Both the position numbers and the translations under genes were made by a program. Below are positions 8,055 through 16,147 of a stretch of 50,991 bases of DNA, in pieces (within the stretch, counting starts at the first letter, position 1; every line of letters begins with the position of its first letter). This DNA is from Firmicutes bacterium CAG:822 (GTDB lineage: Bacteria > Bacillota_I > Bacilli_A > RF39 > UBA660). The notes beneath the pieces were generated by a model. The model was not told where the DNA came from. It searched no databases and worked only from the letters and a program-made list of their open reading frames with translations. The stretch spans positions 27,116-78,106 of the forward strand of contig HF990864.1 in assembly GCA_000432855.1 (NCBI GenBank). Reading direction: 5' to 3'.

Positions 8055-9074
8055 ATGATGGTAAAAGATTTAATGATTAGAAGTAGTAGTGCGGAGTTTT
8101 TAATATTTGAAAGACAAGCACATGATAAAGGGGTTCAAGTTAGATTTGAAGCCGGTGATTTATGGTTGACTCAAAAGGCTATGAGTGAATTGTATAACTG
8201 TACTACGGACAATATTTCATTGCATTTAAAAAATATATATAATGATTATGAACTTGATCGAAATTCAACTGCCGAGGAATTCTCGGTAGTTCAAAAAGAA
8301 GGAAATAGGGAAGTAAAAAGAAAGATACTATACTATAATTTAGATGCTGTTATTTCTGTTGGATATAGGGTCAATTCTGATAGAGCAATTCAATTTAGAA
8401 GATGGGCTACTCATATTTTAAAAGAATTTTCAAAAAAAGGTTATATTATTGATAAAAAGAGAATGGCAAATGGTGCTTTCTTTGATGAAGACTATTATGA
8501 TTCTTTACTCGCAGAGATTAGAGAAATAAGGTTATCTGAAAGAAGATTCTATCAAAAAATCACTGATATTTATGCGACTAGTGTAGACTATGATTCTAAA
8601 TCTCCTACTACAATTAAATTTTTTAAGAAAGTACAAAATAAAATGCATTATGCAGTATCTCATCAAACTGCAGCTGAAATTATATACAATAGAGCAGATT
8701 CAAAGAAAGAACATATGGGACTTACAAATTGGAAGAATTCTCCTAATGGGAAAATATTAGAAACTGATGTGGTAATAGCAAAAAATTATTTAAGCAAGAG
8801 AGAGTTAGAACAATTAGAATTAATAGTTTCAGCATTTTTAGATTTGGCAGAAGCTAGAGCTAAAAGACATATTCCGATGACAATGGAAGACTGGTCAACT
8901 CGAATTGATAAATTTTTATTATCAGATGATAGAGATATATTGAAAGATGCTGGTAAAATATCACATGAAATAGCCTGTGATAAAGCACTAACAGAATTTG
9001 AAAAATATAGAGTAAAACAAGATAAATTATATAAATCAGATTTTGATTTATTGTTGGAAGAGATAGATAAATAG
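8055..9074 (+). CDS. rhuM: RhuM-family virulence/antirepressor-like protein
   Basis: A 339-residue RhuM homologue, a family named from a Salmonella pathogenicity island and widespread on mobile elements and beside restriction systems. Diagnostic stretches: FEAGDLWLTQKAMSELYN (a wHTH-like start), NREVKRKILYYNLDAVISVG, QFRRWATHILKEF, and the C-terminal MHYAVSHQTAAEIIYNRAD and HIPMTMEDWSTRID. The biochemical role is unknown. AGGAG at 8045-8049 serves ATG 8055 (or 8058). Copy B of the dispersed repeat occupies its upstream region. The CPBP gene follows after 21 bp, sharing a 23-bp sequence with the gene after it. Confidence 0.9.
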   Translation: MMVKDLMIRSSSAEFLIFERQAHDKGVQVRFEAGDLWLTQKAMSELYNCTTDNISLHLKNIYNDYELDRNSTAEEFSVVQKEGNREVKRKILYYNLDAVISVGYRVNSDRAIQFRRWATHILKEFSKKGYIIDKKRMANGAFFDEDYYDSLLAEIREIRLSERRFYQKITDIYATSVDYDSKSPTTIKFFKKVQNKMHYAVSHQTAAEIIYNRADSKKEHMGLTNWKNSPNGKILETDVVIAKNYLSKRELEQLELIVSAFLDLAEARAKRHIPMTMEDWSTRIDKFLLSDDRDILKDAGKISHEIACDKALTEFEKYRVKQDKLYKSDFDLLLEEIDK

Positions 9075-9089
9075 TAATTTGAAAGTGAG
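9067..9089 (+). repeat. 23-bp direct repeat, copy 1
   Basis: Positions 9067-9089 and 9824-9846 are identical over 23 bases, containing TAGTAATTTGAAAGTGAG. Each copy ends 6-8 bp before the start codon of the next gene and supplies its ribosome-binding region. The copies are 757 bp apart, one gene length. Confidence 0.9.
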
Positions 9090-9095
9090 ATAATT

Positions 9096-9800
9096 ATGAA
9101 AAAAATATTTGAAAAGAATGAAACTTTATTTTGTATATTATTAATAGTATTCTATATAATAGTAAATTCATATTGTATACAAAATTTTGGAATAGAAGAT
9201 TATAGAAGTACAATTATAAACACAATATTTTCGTTAGTGTTAATTTTTGTGATAGTAAAACTAAAAAGAGTTTCTTATTATGGACTAACAAAAGTAAGAA
9301 ATTTAAAAAGATATTTATATTTTATACCATTATTATTGATTATATCAGTTAATCTATGGAATGGTATTAACATCAATAATACACCAAACGAAATAATATT
9401 TTATATTTTAACAATGCTTAATGTTGGCTTTTTAGAAGAAGTTATCTTTAGAGGTTTTTTATTTAAAATGATGGAAAAAGATAATGTTAACAGAGCAATA
9501 ATTATAAGTGCCATTACTTTTGGGATAGGTCATATTGTTAACTTATTAAATGGTTCAAATTTAATTCCAACTTTAATGCAAATATCTTATGCAATTTCAA
9601 TAGGATATTTATTTGTTATTATATTTTATAAAAGTAAATCTCTTATTCCTTGTATCATAACCCATTGTTTAGTAAATTCACTTTCTATATTTAATGTTGA
9701 AAATACAGTATCATTATATGTATCATCTATGTTTTTAATAATAATATCATTAGTTTATGCAATTTATATAAATAAAAGCATAAAAGAACAAGAAATATAA
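9096..9800 (+). CDS. CPBP-family intramembrane metalloprotease
   Basis: A 234-residue polytopic membrane protein with about seven hydrophobic segments. The CPBP (Abi, CAAX-protease-like) motifs are present: motif 1 EEVIFRGFLF (EExxxR), motif 2 FGIGHIVNLL (FxxxH) and motif 3 ITHCLVNS (HxxxN/S). These Glu/His residues bind the metal. Bacterial members act in bacteriocin self-immunity or peptide processing; the target cannot be told here. The ribosome-binding region lies in a 23-bp sequence repeated before the next gene, as if both arrived by the same route. No bacteriocin peptide gene is evident nearby. Confidence 0.9.
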   Translation: MKKIFEKNETLFCILLIVFYIIVNSYCIQNFGIEDYRSTIINTIFSLVLIFVIVKLKRVSYYGLTKVRNLKRYLYFIPLLLIISVNLWNGININNTPNEIIFYILTMLNVGFLEEVIFRGFLFKMMEKDNVNRAIIISAITFGIGHIVNLLNGSNLIPTLMQISYAISIGYLFVIIFYKSKSLIPCIITHCLVNSLSIFNVENTVSLYVSSMFLIIISLVYAIYINKSIKEQEI

Positions 9801-9823
9801 ATTACAATTTAGTGATTTGTTTA

Positions 9824-9846
9824 ATAAATAGTAATTTGAAAGTGAG
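9824..9846 (+). repeat. 23-bp direct repeat, copy 2
   Basis: Identical to 9067-9089. It precedes ATG 9855. After both this gene and the previous one the sequence AAATTACAATTTA appears (about 9798 and 10616), so each gene has a similar border on each side. Confidence 0.9.
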
Positions 9847-9854
9847 TTGTTGAG

Positions 9855-10610
9855 ATGAAAATATTAGAATATGGTAATCCAAAAAATGATAAAATTATTT
9901 TGATTCACGGTTTTCAAAGTCCATATCAATTATGGAATGATTACATTGATTACTATAAAAATGACTACTGTGTAATTGTTCCAATTCTGGCAGGTCATAA
10001 TATCAATGAGAATGATGATTTTGTATCATTTGATATTTGTGCTAAAGAATTAGAAGAATACTATATTACTAAATATGGTGATAAAGTTTTTGCAATTTAT
10101 GGTATGAGTATGGGTGGAATTTTAGCAAGTTGTATTTGGAAAAATAAAAATATAGAAATAGAAAAACTAATATTAGAGAGTTCTCCACTTTTATCTTGGA
10201 ATAAATTTATGACAAATTATTTTACAAAATGGTATTTGAATATTACTCATAAAACTCAAAATAGAGATGAACGAACTATAAAACAAGCCATTGGTACTAT
10301 TATTAGTGAAGATAAAGTAGATGTGTTTTTAGAATTGTTTGATCATCTATCAGATAAAACAATAATTAATTGTGTTCAAGAAGTTGGAAAATTTAACTTA
10401 CCTAGCGATATTAACACACCAAATACAGAGATTTATTATTTTTATGGTAGTAAAATAAATGAGATTTTATTTCGTAAAGTTGCACATTATTTGAAGAAAA
10501 ACTATCAAAATACTACTACTATTTGTTTAAAAGGAAAAGGTCATTGTGAAGATGCACTAATTAATCCCGAAGAACATATTAAAACATTAAATAAAGTATT
10601 AAAAAAATAA
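9855..10610 (+). CDS. Alpha/beta hydrolase-fold protein
   Basis: A 251-residue serine hydrolase-like protein. The oxyanion segment ILIHGFQSPYQLW follows strand 3, and the nucleophile elbow is YGMSMGGILAS (Ser in G-x-S-x-G-G). The C-terminal KGKGHCEDAL supplies the catalytic His, with an Asp/Glu expected near FYGSKINEIL. Size and cap resemble small esterase or lipase-like enzymes acting on acyl esters; substrate unknown. No signal peptide, so cytoplasmic. It sits in the same repeat-bordered cassette pair as the CPBP protease, and a terminator follows at 10629. Confidence 0.8.
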   Translation: MKILEYGNPKNDKIILIHGFQSPYQLWNDYIDYYKNDYCVIVPILAGHNINENDDFVSFDICAKELEEYYITKYGDKVFAIYGMSMGGILASCIWKNKNIEIEKLILESSPLLSWNKFMTNYFTKWYLNITHKTQNRDERTIKQAIGTIISEDKVDVFLELFDHLSDKTIINCVQEVGKFNLPSDINTPNTEIYYFYGSKINEILFRKVAHYLKKNYQNTTTICLKGKGHCEDALINPEEHIKTLNKVLKK

Positions 10611-10628
10611 ATTCAAATTACAATTTAT

Positions 10629-10657
10629 AAAGTAGATTAATGTCTACTTTTTCTTTT
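10629..10657 (+). terminator. Intrinsic terminator, repeat copy 2
   Basis: An 8-bp stem AAAGTAGA (10629-10636) / TCTACTTT (10643-10650) with TTTTTCTTTT, nearly identical to 6794-6822. A TATAAT at 10673-10678 follows at the same relative place as in copy 1. Confidence 0.8.
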
Positions 10658-10694
10658 GATTAAAAAGTATGATATAATGAAATAGATTTGAAGT

Positions 10695-10835
10695 AAGGAA
10701 GTGATTCTATGGCAAATGAAGAAAAGGGGTTCCAAAAAGGAAGTATTAACTGGTTGATACCGATTTATTGCAACCCCTTTAGAAAACCTTGTAAATAAAG
10801 GAATTGCGAGATTTTAAATCTTGCACGGTTTATGT
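10695..10835 (+). repeat. Dispersed repeat copy C with short leader-like frame
   Basis: AAGGAAGTGAT and ATG 10709 open a 29-codon frame whose middle (GSINWLIPIYCNPF) matches the leader frames at 6874 and 7821. The core 10745-10826 is the 82-nt partner of 7839-7920 and includes a 9-bp stem with a one-base loop and one G-T pair (GCGAGATTT-T-AAATCTTGC). The gene-free stretch 10611-11025 also holds the terminator above, and beyond 10835 only AT-rich sequence with a TATAAT at 10951-10956 ahead of the GNAT gene. Confidence 0.7.
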
Positions 10836-11025
10836 AAAAATTGATTGAAATTGAGTAAAAATGATAAAAACATCGTATTTTTAAGTCTTTTTAGTAAGAA
10901 AATTAATAAGGTGATTCCACCGTTTAACCCCCTTAATTTTATCAAATAGGTATAATATAAACAAATTAAATTGGAGTCCTTATCAAAGAGAAGAAAATTA
11001 ATTGAAATAGGGAAGGAGAATGCAA

Positions 11026-11640
11026 ATGGAATTTTTTTATTTGGAAATGCCATCGTTAGAACGAAAAAGCGAAATAATAGATTACATAAATGAATTTGTA
11101 CAATATAAGTCAGATATTAATGGAACAGGAGGGCTAGATAAGATATTGGATGGATATACATTTGAACAAGCCCTTGAAAGGTGTTTAAATATGCAATATG
11201 AAGAATATGCTAAAAAAATTGGCAGATGTCAAAGTAAAACATTTTTATTAATTAGAAAGAATGATGATAAAATAATTGGAACTATAAATGTTAGATGGAA
11301 TTTGACAGAAGAGATGAAACAATTTGGTGGAAATATAGGATATGGAATAAGACCTACAGAAAGAAGAAAAGGATATAATAAGATTAATTTATATCTCGGG
11401 TTAATTGAAGCTCAAAAAATAGGGTTAGATAAAGTAATGTTAGATTGTGATGTAGAAAATTTAGGTTCAAGTAAAACTATGGAAGCGTTAGGTGGAAAAT
11501 TAGAAAGAACTGAGATTGATCCATATGATGGAATATTAACAAGTGTATATTGGATTAATGTAAATGAATCACTTGAAAAATATAAAGATAAGTATGTTAA
11601 TTTTATTGATGTAAATTATGATCATAGGATTACAAAATAA
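11026..11640 (+). CDS. GNAT-family N-acetyltransferase
   Basis: A 204-residue acetyltransferase. The acetyl-CoA pyrophosphate loop is IGYGIRPTERRKGYNK (R-R-K-G-Y in place of the usual R-x-x-G-x-G/A). Before it lie the beta strands KIIGTINVRW, after it DKVMLDCDVENLGSSKTMEALGGKLER, the usual N...S...E/GG end. The family acetylates amines on small molecules, peptides or antibiotics, and the substrate is not predictable. ATG 11026 is chosen over ATG 11020 because AAGGAG ends at 11018, seven bases before it. rbgA follows after 19 bp, so this is the right edge of the accessory insertion. Confidence 0.85.
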   Translation: MEFFYLEMPSLERKSEIIDYINEFVQYKSDINGTGGLDKILDGYTFEQALERCLNMQYEEYAKKIGRCQSKTFLLIRKNDDKIIGTINVRWNLTEEMKQFGGNIGYGIRPTERRKGYNKINLYLGLIEAQKIGLDKVMLDCDVENLGSSKTMEALGGKLERTEIDPYDGILTSVYWINVNESLEKYKDKYVNFIDVNYDHRITK

Positions 11641-11659
11641 TTAAAAGGAAGTGACACAA

Positions 11660-12544
11660 ATGAACGATAATAAAGATAAAGTGTTTAATAAAACGAGTAT
11701 CAATTGGTATCCCGGTCATATGGCTAAAACAAAAAGATTAATTAAAGAAAATTTAAAATATATTGATATCATTTATGAAGTTGTCGATAGTCGTATGCCT
11801 AAGTCATCAAAAATTATTGATATTGATGAATATACTGGTGATAAGCCAAGATTAATGATTATGACAAAAGCCGATTTATGTGATAAAGAAGAAACTAATA
11901 AATGGGTAAAGTATTATGAAAATAAAGGTTATACCGTTGTCCTTATTAACCTAGAAAATAATAGTAATTTAAAACCTATTTTAAATGCTACTGATGAAAT
12001 ATTAAAAGAAAAATGGGCAAAAAGAGAAAAGCAAGGTCTATTAAATCGTAAAGCGAGAGTTTTAGTCGTCGGTGTTCCAAACGTTGGTAAATCAACTTTA
12101 ATAAATCGTTTGGCCGGTAAAAAAGTTGCAAGTATCGGAAATAAGCCAGGCGTTACTAAAAACTTAAATTGGATAAGAGTAAATGACAAAATAGAACTTC
12201 TAGATTCACCAGGTATATTATGGTCAAAATTGGATCAAAATGAAGCCTTAAATTTAGCGGCTTTAACAGCCATTAAAGAGGAGACATTACCACTATTTGA
12301 TGTTGCTTGTCATATCTTAATCACATTAGAAAAATATTATCCTAATATATTAAAAGTAAGATATGGTTTAGATAGTTTAGATGAAGATATTGTTTTAAGT
12401 ATTGAAGAAATTGGTAGAAAAAGAGGCTGCTTAATTAGAGGTGGCGATATCGATTATGATAAAGTTGTATCTTTAATCATCGGTGACGTTAAAAACGGTT
12501 ACATCAAAGGGGTTACATTTGATAGGATAGAAGATAATGAATAA
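11660..12544 (+). CDS. rbgA: Ribosome biogenesis GTPase RbgA (YlqF)
   Basis: A 294-residue circularly permuted GTPase needed for late 50S assembly. The start INWYPGHMAKTKRLI is the YlqF signature. G-motif order is permuted: G4 (MTKADL) comes before G1 (GVPNVGKST), G2 (PGVTKN) and G3 (DSPGIL). The C-terminal helical domain binds 23S rRNA. ATG 11660 follows AAAGGAAGTGA at a normal distance; GTG 11651 lies inside that site. In relatives this gene follows lepB directly; here it is displaced. It overlaps the next gene by 8 bases. Confidence 0.95.
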   Translation: MNDNKDKVFNKTSINWYPGHMAKTKRLIKENLKYIDIIYEVVDSRMPKSSKIIDIDEYTGDKPRLMIMTKADLCDKEETNKWVKYYENKGYTVVLINLENNSNLKPILNATDEILKEKWAKREKQGLLNRKARVLVVGVPNVGKSTLINRLAGKKVASIGNKPGVTKNLNWIRVNDKIELLDSPGILWSKLDQNEALNLAALTAIKEETLPLFDVACHILITLEKYYPNILKVRYGLDSLDEDIVLSIEEIGRKRGCLIRGGDIDYDKVVSLIIGDVKNGYIKGVTFDRIEDNE

Positions 12545-13283
12545 AGAAGAAATTTTAAATAAGTTAAAAGAATATAACTTAGATAGTCATAAGTTTATTA
12601 TAATTGGCTCTGCCGCTTTAGTTTTAAAAGGAATAAAAGAAGCTTGCCATGATATTGATATTGCTGTTACAAAAGAATATAATGATTTTCTTTTAAACAA
12701 TTTTAAATGTGATTTTGAAAGAGAAATAGAAGGCCATAAAGTTTATATAATCGATGATATTATTAATTTTAGTACGCATTATTATAATGAATTTAAAGGT
12801 GAAATGTTAGAAGGATATCTAGTCCAAACACCTAGTGAAGTCCTAGAATTAAAAAGAAATTTAAATAGAGAAAAAGATCAAAAAGATATCGAGCTTATTT
12901 TAAAATATCTAAATAACCTAAATATGAATTCTCTCGCACTCGCATATTTAGGAGATGCTACTTACGAACTTTATATTCGTAAATATTTGACTAAAAAAGG
13001 AAATTACAAAGTTAAGGACTTGCAAACAATGGCCGTAGATTATGTTTCCGCTAAAGCCCAAAGTAACTTCCTAGATAAAATGATAGAAAATAACTTTCTA
13101 ACTGAAGACGAATTAGACATTGTTAAAAGAGCTAGAAATCATAAAGTTTTGTCACACCCTAAAAATACGAGTATAATTGTATATAAAAAAGCAACTGGTT
13201 TAGAAGCTTTGCTTGGCTTTTTAGAATTAAATAATAATAAACAAAGAATAAATGAAATTATGAAATATATAGTAGGTGATTAG
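12537..13283 (+). CDS. mrnC: Nucleotidyltransferase-like domain fused to Mini-ribonuclease III (MrnC)
   Basis: A 248-residue protein with two parts. Residues 1-125 carry a nucleotidyltransferase-fold signature (IIIGSAALVLKGI ... DIDIAVTKE, i.e. GS...DxD) typical of MNT/AbiEii-like domains. Residues 130-248 are a complete Mini-III domain: SLALAYLGDATYELYIRKYL with catalytic D140, AKAQSNFLDKM, KRARNHKVLSHPKNT and ATGLEALLGFLEL. MrnC, a dsRNA endonuclease without a dsRBD, trims 23S rRNA ends; its usual length is about 130-140 residues. An internal ATG (12924) lacks a ribosome-binding site, so a single fused product is expected. rlmB follows immediately, the usual mrnC-rlmB order. The role of the extra domain is unknown. 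Confidence 0.85.
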   Translation: MNKEEILNKLKEYNLDSHKFIIIGSAALVLKGIKEACHDIDIAVTKEYNDFLLNNFKCDFEREIEGHKVYIIDDIINFSTHYYNEFKGEMLEGYLVQTPSEVLELKRNLNREKDQKDIELILKYLNNLNMNSLALAYLGDATYELYIRKYLTKKGNYKVKDLQTMAVDYVSAKAQSNFLDKMIENNFLTEDELDIVKRARNHKVLSHPKNTSIIVYKKATGLEALLGFLELNNNKQRINEIMKYIVGD

Positions 13284-13970
13284 ATGCGCGTATATGGAAA
13301 AAATGTTGCTAAAGAAATTTTACAAAAACCAAAGACCATAAAAAAAGCATATATTTATGAAAATTTTAATGATAATGAAATATTAGAACAGTTAAAAAAA
13401 GCGGGTATTCCTTGTAAATTTTTAGATAAAAAATCTTTAGACGATATTGAAGAGGGGAATCATCAAGGAATCATTTTGGAAATTGATGATTATAAATATA
13501 CTTTTTTAGATGAATTATTAGATAGAGATATTATCATCATATTAGATCATTTAGAAGATCCTCATAACTTTGGTGCCATCATCAGGACCTGTGAAGCCGC
13601 CGGTATTAATAGTATAATCATACCTAAAGATAGATCAGTTAAAGTAAATGCGACCGTTATGAAAACTAGTGCCGGTACTTTAGAAAATGTCGATATCTGT
13701 ATGGTTAGTAATATTGTGAATGCTATAAAAACATTAAAAGATAATGGCTTTTGGATCATTGGAACTGATATGGAAGGGACAGACTATCGAAAAATTGATT
13801 ATAAAGGTAAAATAGCTATTGTTATTGGTAACGAAGGTAAAGGTTTAAGTAGACTAACTGAAGAAAACTGTGATTTCGTAGCTAAAATTCCCATGTATGG
13901 AACTGTCAATAGTTTAAATGCCTCAGTTGCTGCTGCTTTAGTTATTTATGAGGCGGTGATGAATCGTTGA
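13284..13970 (+). CDS. rlmB: 23S rRNA (guanosine-2'-O)-methyltransferase RlmB
   Basis: A 228-residue SpoU-family methyltransferase. It has the short N-terminal L30e-like substrate domain (MRVYGKNVAKEIL, then GNHQGIILEI) and the three motifs LDHLEDPHNFGAIIRTCEA, IVIGNEGKGLSR and IPMYGTVNSLNASVAAAL. The orthologue makes Gm2251 in the peptidyl-transferase P loop of 23S rRNA. It starts directly after mrnC (GGTGATTAG then ATG) and overlaps the sigma-factor gene by 4 bases, keeping the mrnC-rlmB-(yacP)-sigH order with yacP missing. Confidence 0.93.
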   Translation: MRVYGKNVAKEILQKPKTIKKAYIYENFNDNEILEQLKKAGIPCKFLDKKSLDDIEEGNHQGIILEIDDYKYTFLDELLDRDIIIILDHLEDPHNFGAIIRTCEAAGINSIIIPKDRSVKVNATVMKTSAGTLENVDICMVSNIVNAIKTLKDNGFWIIGTDMEGTDYRKIDYKGKIAIVIGNEGKGLSRLTEENCDFVAKIPMYGTVNSLNASVAAALVIYEAVMNR

Positions 13971-14569
13971 ATTATGATGAAATAAATGATTATGAAGTCT
14001 TATCTATGGTTGCTGATAATGAAGATGCAACAGAATTATTATTTAAAAAATATAAACCTTTAATTGTTGGGTTAGCCAAAAAAATCTATAATAATAATCA
14101 AAATACCGGTTTTGATTTGAATGACTTGATTCAAGAGGGTATGATAGGTTTTAGTACAGCTATTAATACCTTTGATGAAAATAAAGATACTACTTTTTTT
14201 ACTTATGCTAAAACCTGTATTGAAAGAAGATTAATCAGTCTAATTAAATCAGCTAGTCGTTTAAAGCATCAGATTTTAAATGAGTCATATTCTGTTGAAG
14301 ATCTAGCTCAAGATAATAAAAGCCTAGAAAATCTATTAGAAGATAGTACTAGTAATCCCGAAAATAAAATAATCGATGACGAAAATACCAATGAACTTAT
14401 AAGAAACATTCAAAAACAATTAACGCCTTTAGAAAGTGCTGTTTTTGAACTCAAAATAAGTGGCTTTACTTATAGGGAAATAGCAGATATCCTGGATAAG
14501 GATAGTAAATCCATCGATAATGCCATTAGCCGAATAAAAACCAAAGTTCAAAAATATTTAGAAAAATAA
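13967..14569 (+). CDS. sigH: Sigma-70 family RNA polymerase sigma factor, SigH-like
   Basis: A 200-residue sigma factor with region 2 (DLNDLIQEGMIGFSTAINTF then FFTYAKTCIERRLISLIK, the -10-binding helix) and region 4 (LTPLESAVFELKISGFTYREIADIL, the -35-binding HTH). Gene order after mrnC-rlmB matches the sigH locus of Bacilli. SigH controls early stationary-phase, competence and sporulation genes in Bacillus; which of these apply here is unknown. Translation is inferred to start at TTG 13967, overlapping the rlmB stop, with GGCGGTGATG just upstream. No ATG in frame is better placed. Confidence 0.85.
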   Translation: MNYDEINDYEVLSMVADNEDATELLFKKYKPLIVGLAKKIYNNNQNTGFDLNDLIQEGMIGFSTAINTFDENKDTTFFTYAKTCIERRLISLIKSASRLKHQILNESYSVEDLAQDNKSLENLLEDSTSNPENKIIDDENTNELIRNIQKQLTPLESAVFELKISGFTYREIADILDKDSKSIDNAISRIKTKVQKYLEK

Positions 14570-14600
14570 AAAGCGAATTTTTAAATTATTCGCTTTTTTC
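14568..14600. terminator. Bidirectional terminator between sigH and murE
   Basis: A stem of about 10 bp (AAAAGCGAAT left, ATTCGCTTTT right) spans 14569-14597, with T6 on the plus side and an A-run at the left that serves the minus-strand murE. Confidence 0.9.
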
Positions 14601-15956
14601 TATATATTTAAGAATTTCTTCACTATCATCTAAGTGTACTTTTGTATGACCTAAAATTTGATAATCTTCGTGGCCTTTACCAAGTAACAACACAATATCA
14701 TCTTTTTGAATCATATCTAAAGCTTTTTTAATAGCCTCACGTCTATCTAGACAAACTTCATAATTATCTTTTTTAACACCTTTCAAAATATCTTTCATAA
14801 TATTTTCTGGATCTTCGGTTCTAGGATTATCATTAGTAAAGATTACATAATCACTATAATTAGAAGCAATCTCACCCATAATAGGTCTCTTCATTGGATC
14901 TCTATCACCACCGCACCCAACTAATGTAATAACTCTGGCTTTCGCAAGTTCTTTATAAGCTGTAACTGTCTTTAATACCGCATCAGGTGTATGTGCATAA
15001 TCCACAACCGCAAAACCATCCTTTACTTTATAAGTTTCACATCTACCTTTAGGTGCTTTTAAATCTTTAGTTTTTTCTATTAACTCATTTATTTCAAACC
15101 CTAGTTCATGTAAAATACTAAACATTGTAAAATAATTGTAGACATTAAATTTACTAGTTAAATTAGTTGTTACCTTATATCCTTTTTCATTAACCTTAAA
15201 AATAATATCTGTATGATCTGGATAAATATCATCACTCAAAATATCATAATCCGCATTACCATAACCAAATGTCTTAGTATTTTTAAATCTTTCAATAAAT
15301 TTTTTACTTGCTTCATCATCTTTATTTACAAGTAAAACTCCATCATTTTTAATATAATCAGTAATTAAAAGTTTTGCTTTTAAATAATTTTCCATCGTTT
15401 TGTGGTAATCTAAATGGTCTTCAGTTAAATTAGTAAAAGCACCAGCTACAAACTCTAAACCCTCAATTCTTTTTTGATCTAAAGCAAAATTACTAACTTC
15501 CATGACTACATATTCGCATTCCATTTCCTTAGCTTTTTCAAGTAATTTATATGTAGTTAAAATTTCTGGAGAAGTATTTGGTAATTCTTTAAAGTAATCA
15601 CCGCACATAAATCCGATTGTACCTATATAAGCAGCTTTCTTGCCTAAATCCAAAAGCATTTGATAAGTTAAATAAGCAGAAGTAGTTTTACCATTTGTAC
15701 CCGTAATTCCAATTAATTTTAAATCTTTAAACTCATCTTTATATTCTTTAACAAGTAATTTCTGATAATATTCAGCTGAATTTTCTACAACTGTAACCGG
15801 AACATCACATTTAACTTCCTTTTGGGCAATAACTGCAGTTGCACCATTTTTAATTGCATCTTCTATATAATCATGGCCATCAACTGTATAGCCTTTAATA
15901 GCTACAAAAGTCTGACCAGGTTTAATTAATCTTGAATTTGTTTCATATTTAAACAT
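14586..15956 (-). CDS. murE: UDP-N-acetylmuramoyl-tripeptide synthetase MurE
   Basis: A 456-residue Mur ligase that adds the third amino acid to UDP-MurNAc-L-Ala-D-Glu in the cytoplasm. The ATP loop is GITGTNGKTTSAY. YVVMEVSNFALDQKRI and NLTEDHLDYHKTMENYLKAK match the central domain. VVDYAHTPDAV and LVGCGGDRDPMKRP match the C-terminal domain. The substrate-selecting motif reads DNPRTEDP; DNPR is the meso-diaminopimelate type, while lysine-adding enzymes usually have DNPA. The last segment LLLGKGHEDYQ is intact. TAGGGAGTGATTAA precedes the start. It is transcribed alone towards the sigH gene, with a shared terminator. Confidence 0.95.
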   Translation of the reverse strand: MFKYETNSRLIKPGQTFVAIKGYTVDGHDYIEDAIKNGATAVIAQKEVKCDVPVTVVENSAEYYQKLLVKEYKDEFKDLKLIGITGTNGKTTSAYLTYQMLLDLGKKAAYIGTIGFMCGDYFKELPNTSPEILTTYKLLEKAKEMECEYVVMEVSNFALDQKRIEGLEFVAGAFTNLTEDHLDYHKTMENYLKAKLLITDYIKNDGVLLVNKDDEASKKFIERFKNTKTFGYGNADYDILSDDIYPDHTDIIFKVNEKGYKVTTNLTSKFNVYNYFTMFSILHELGFEINELIEKTKDLKAPKGRCETYKVKDGFAVVDYAHTPDAVLKTVTAYKELAKARVITLVGCGGDRDPMKRPIMGEIASNYSDYVIFTNDNPRTEDPENIMKDILKGVKKDNYEVCLDRREAIKKALDMIQKDDIVLLLGKGHEDYQILGHTKVHLDDSEEILKYIEKSE

Positions 15957-16095
15957 TTAATCACTCCCTAATTTATTTTATAAAAAACCATAAAATATGT
16001 GATAAATCACCACTATTTAATGATATCATCATTTATTCATTTATACAAACCTTCATAATTCATTAAAAAATATAAATTACCCAAAAAATCCCCAG

Positions 16096-16123
16096 TTGCA
16101 TTTTTCAAAAAAAAAAATATAAT
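16096..16123 (+). promoter_or_regulatory. Promoter of the DUF362 gene
   Basis: TTGCAT at 16096-16101 and TATAAT at 16118-16123 with a 16-bp, A-rich spacer. AAAGGAGGATGA follows before ATG 16148. Confidence 0.65.
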
Positions 16124-16147
16124 TATATTGTAAAGGAGGATGACACA

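Noticed and set aside
12924..12926. Internal start giving a separate MrnC
   Set aside because: No ribosome-binding site precedes this ATG and the upstream domain is in the same frame.
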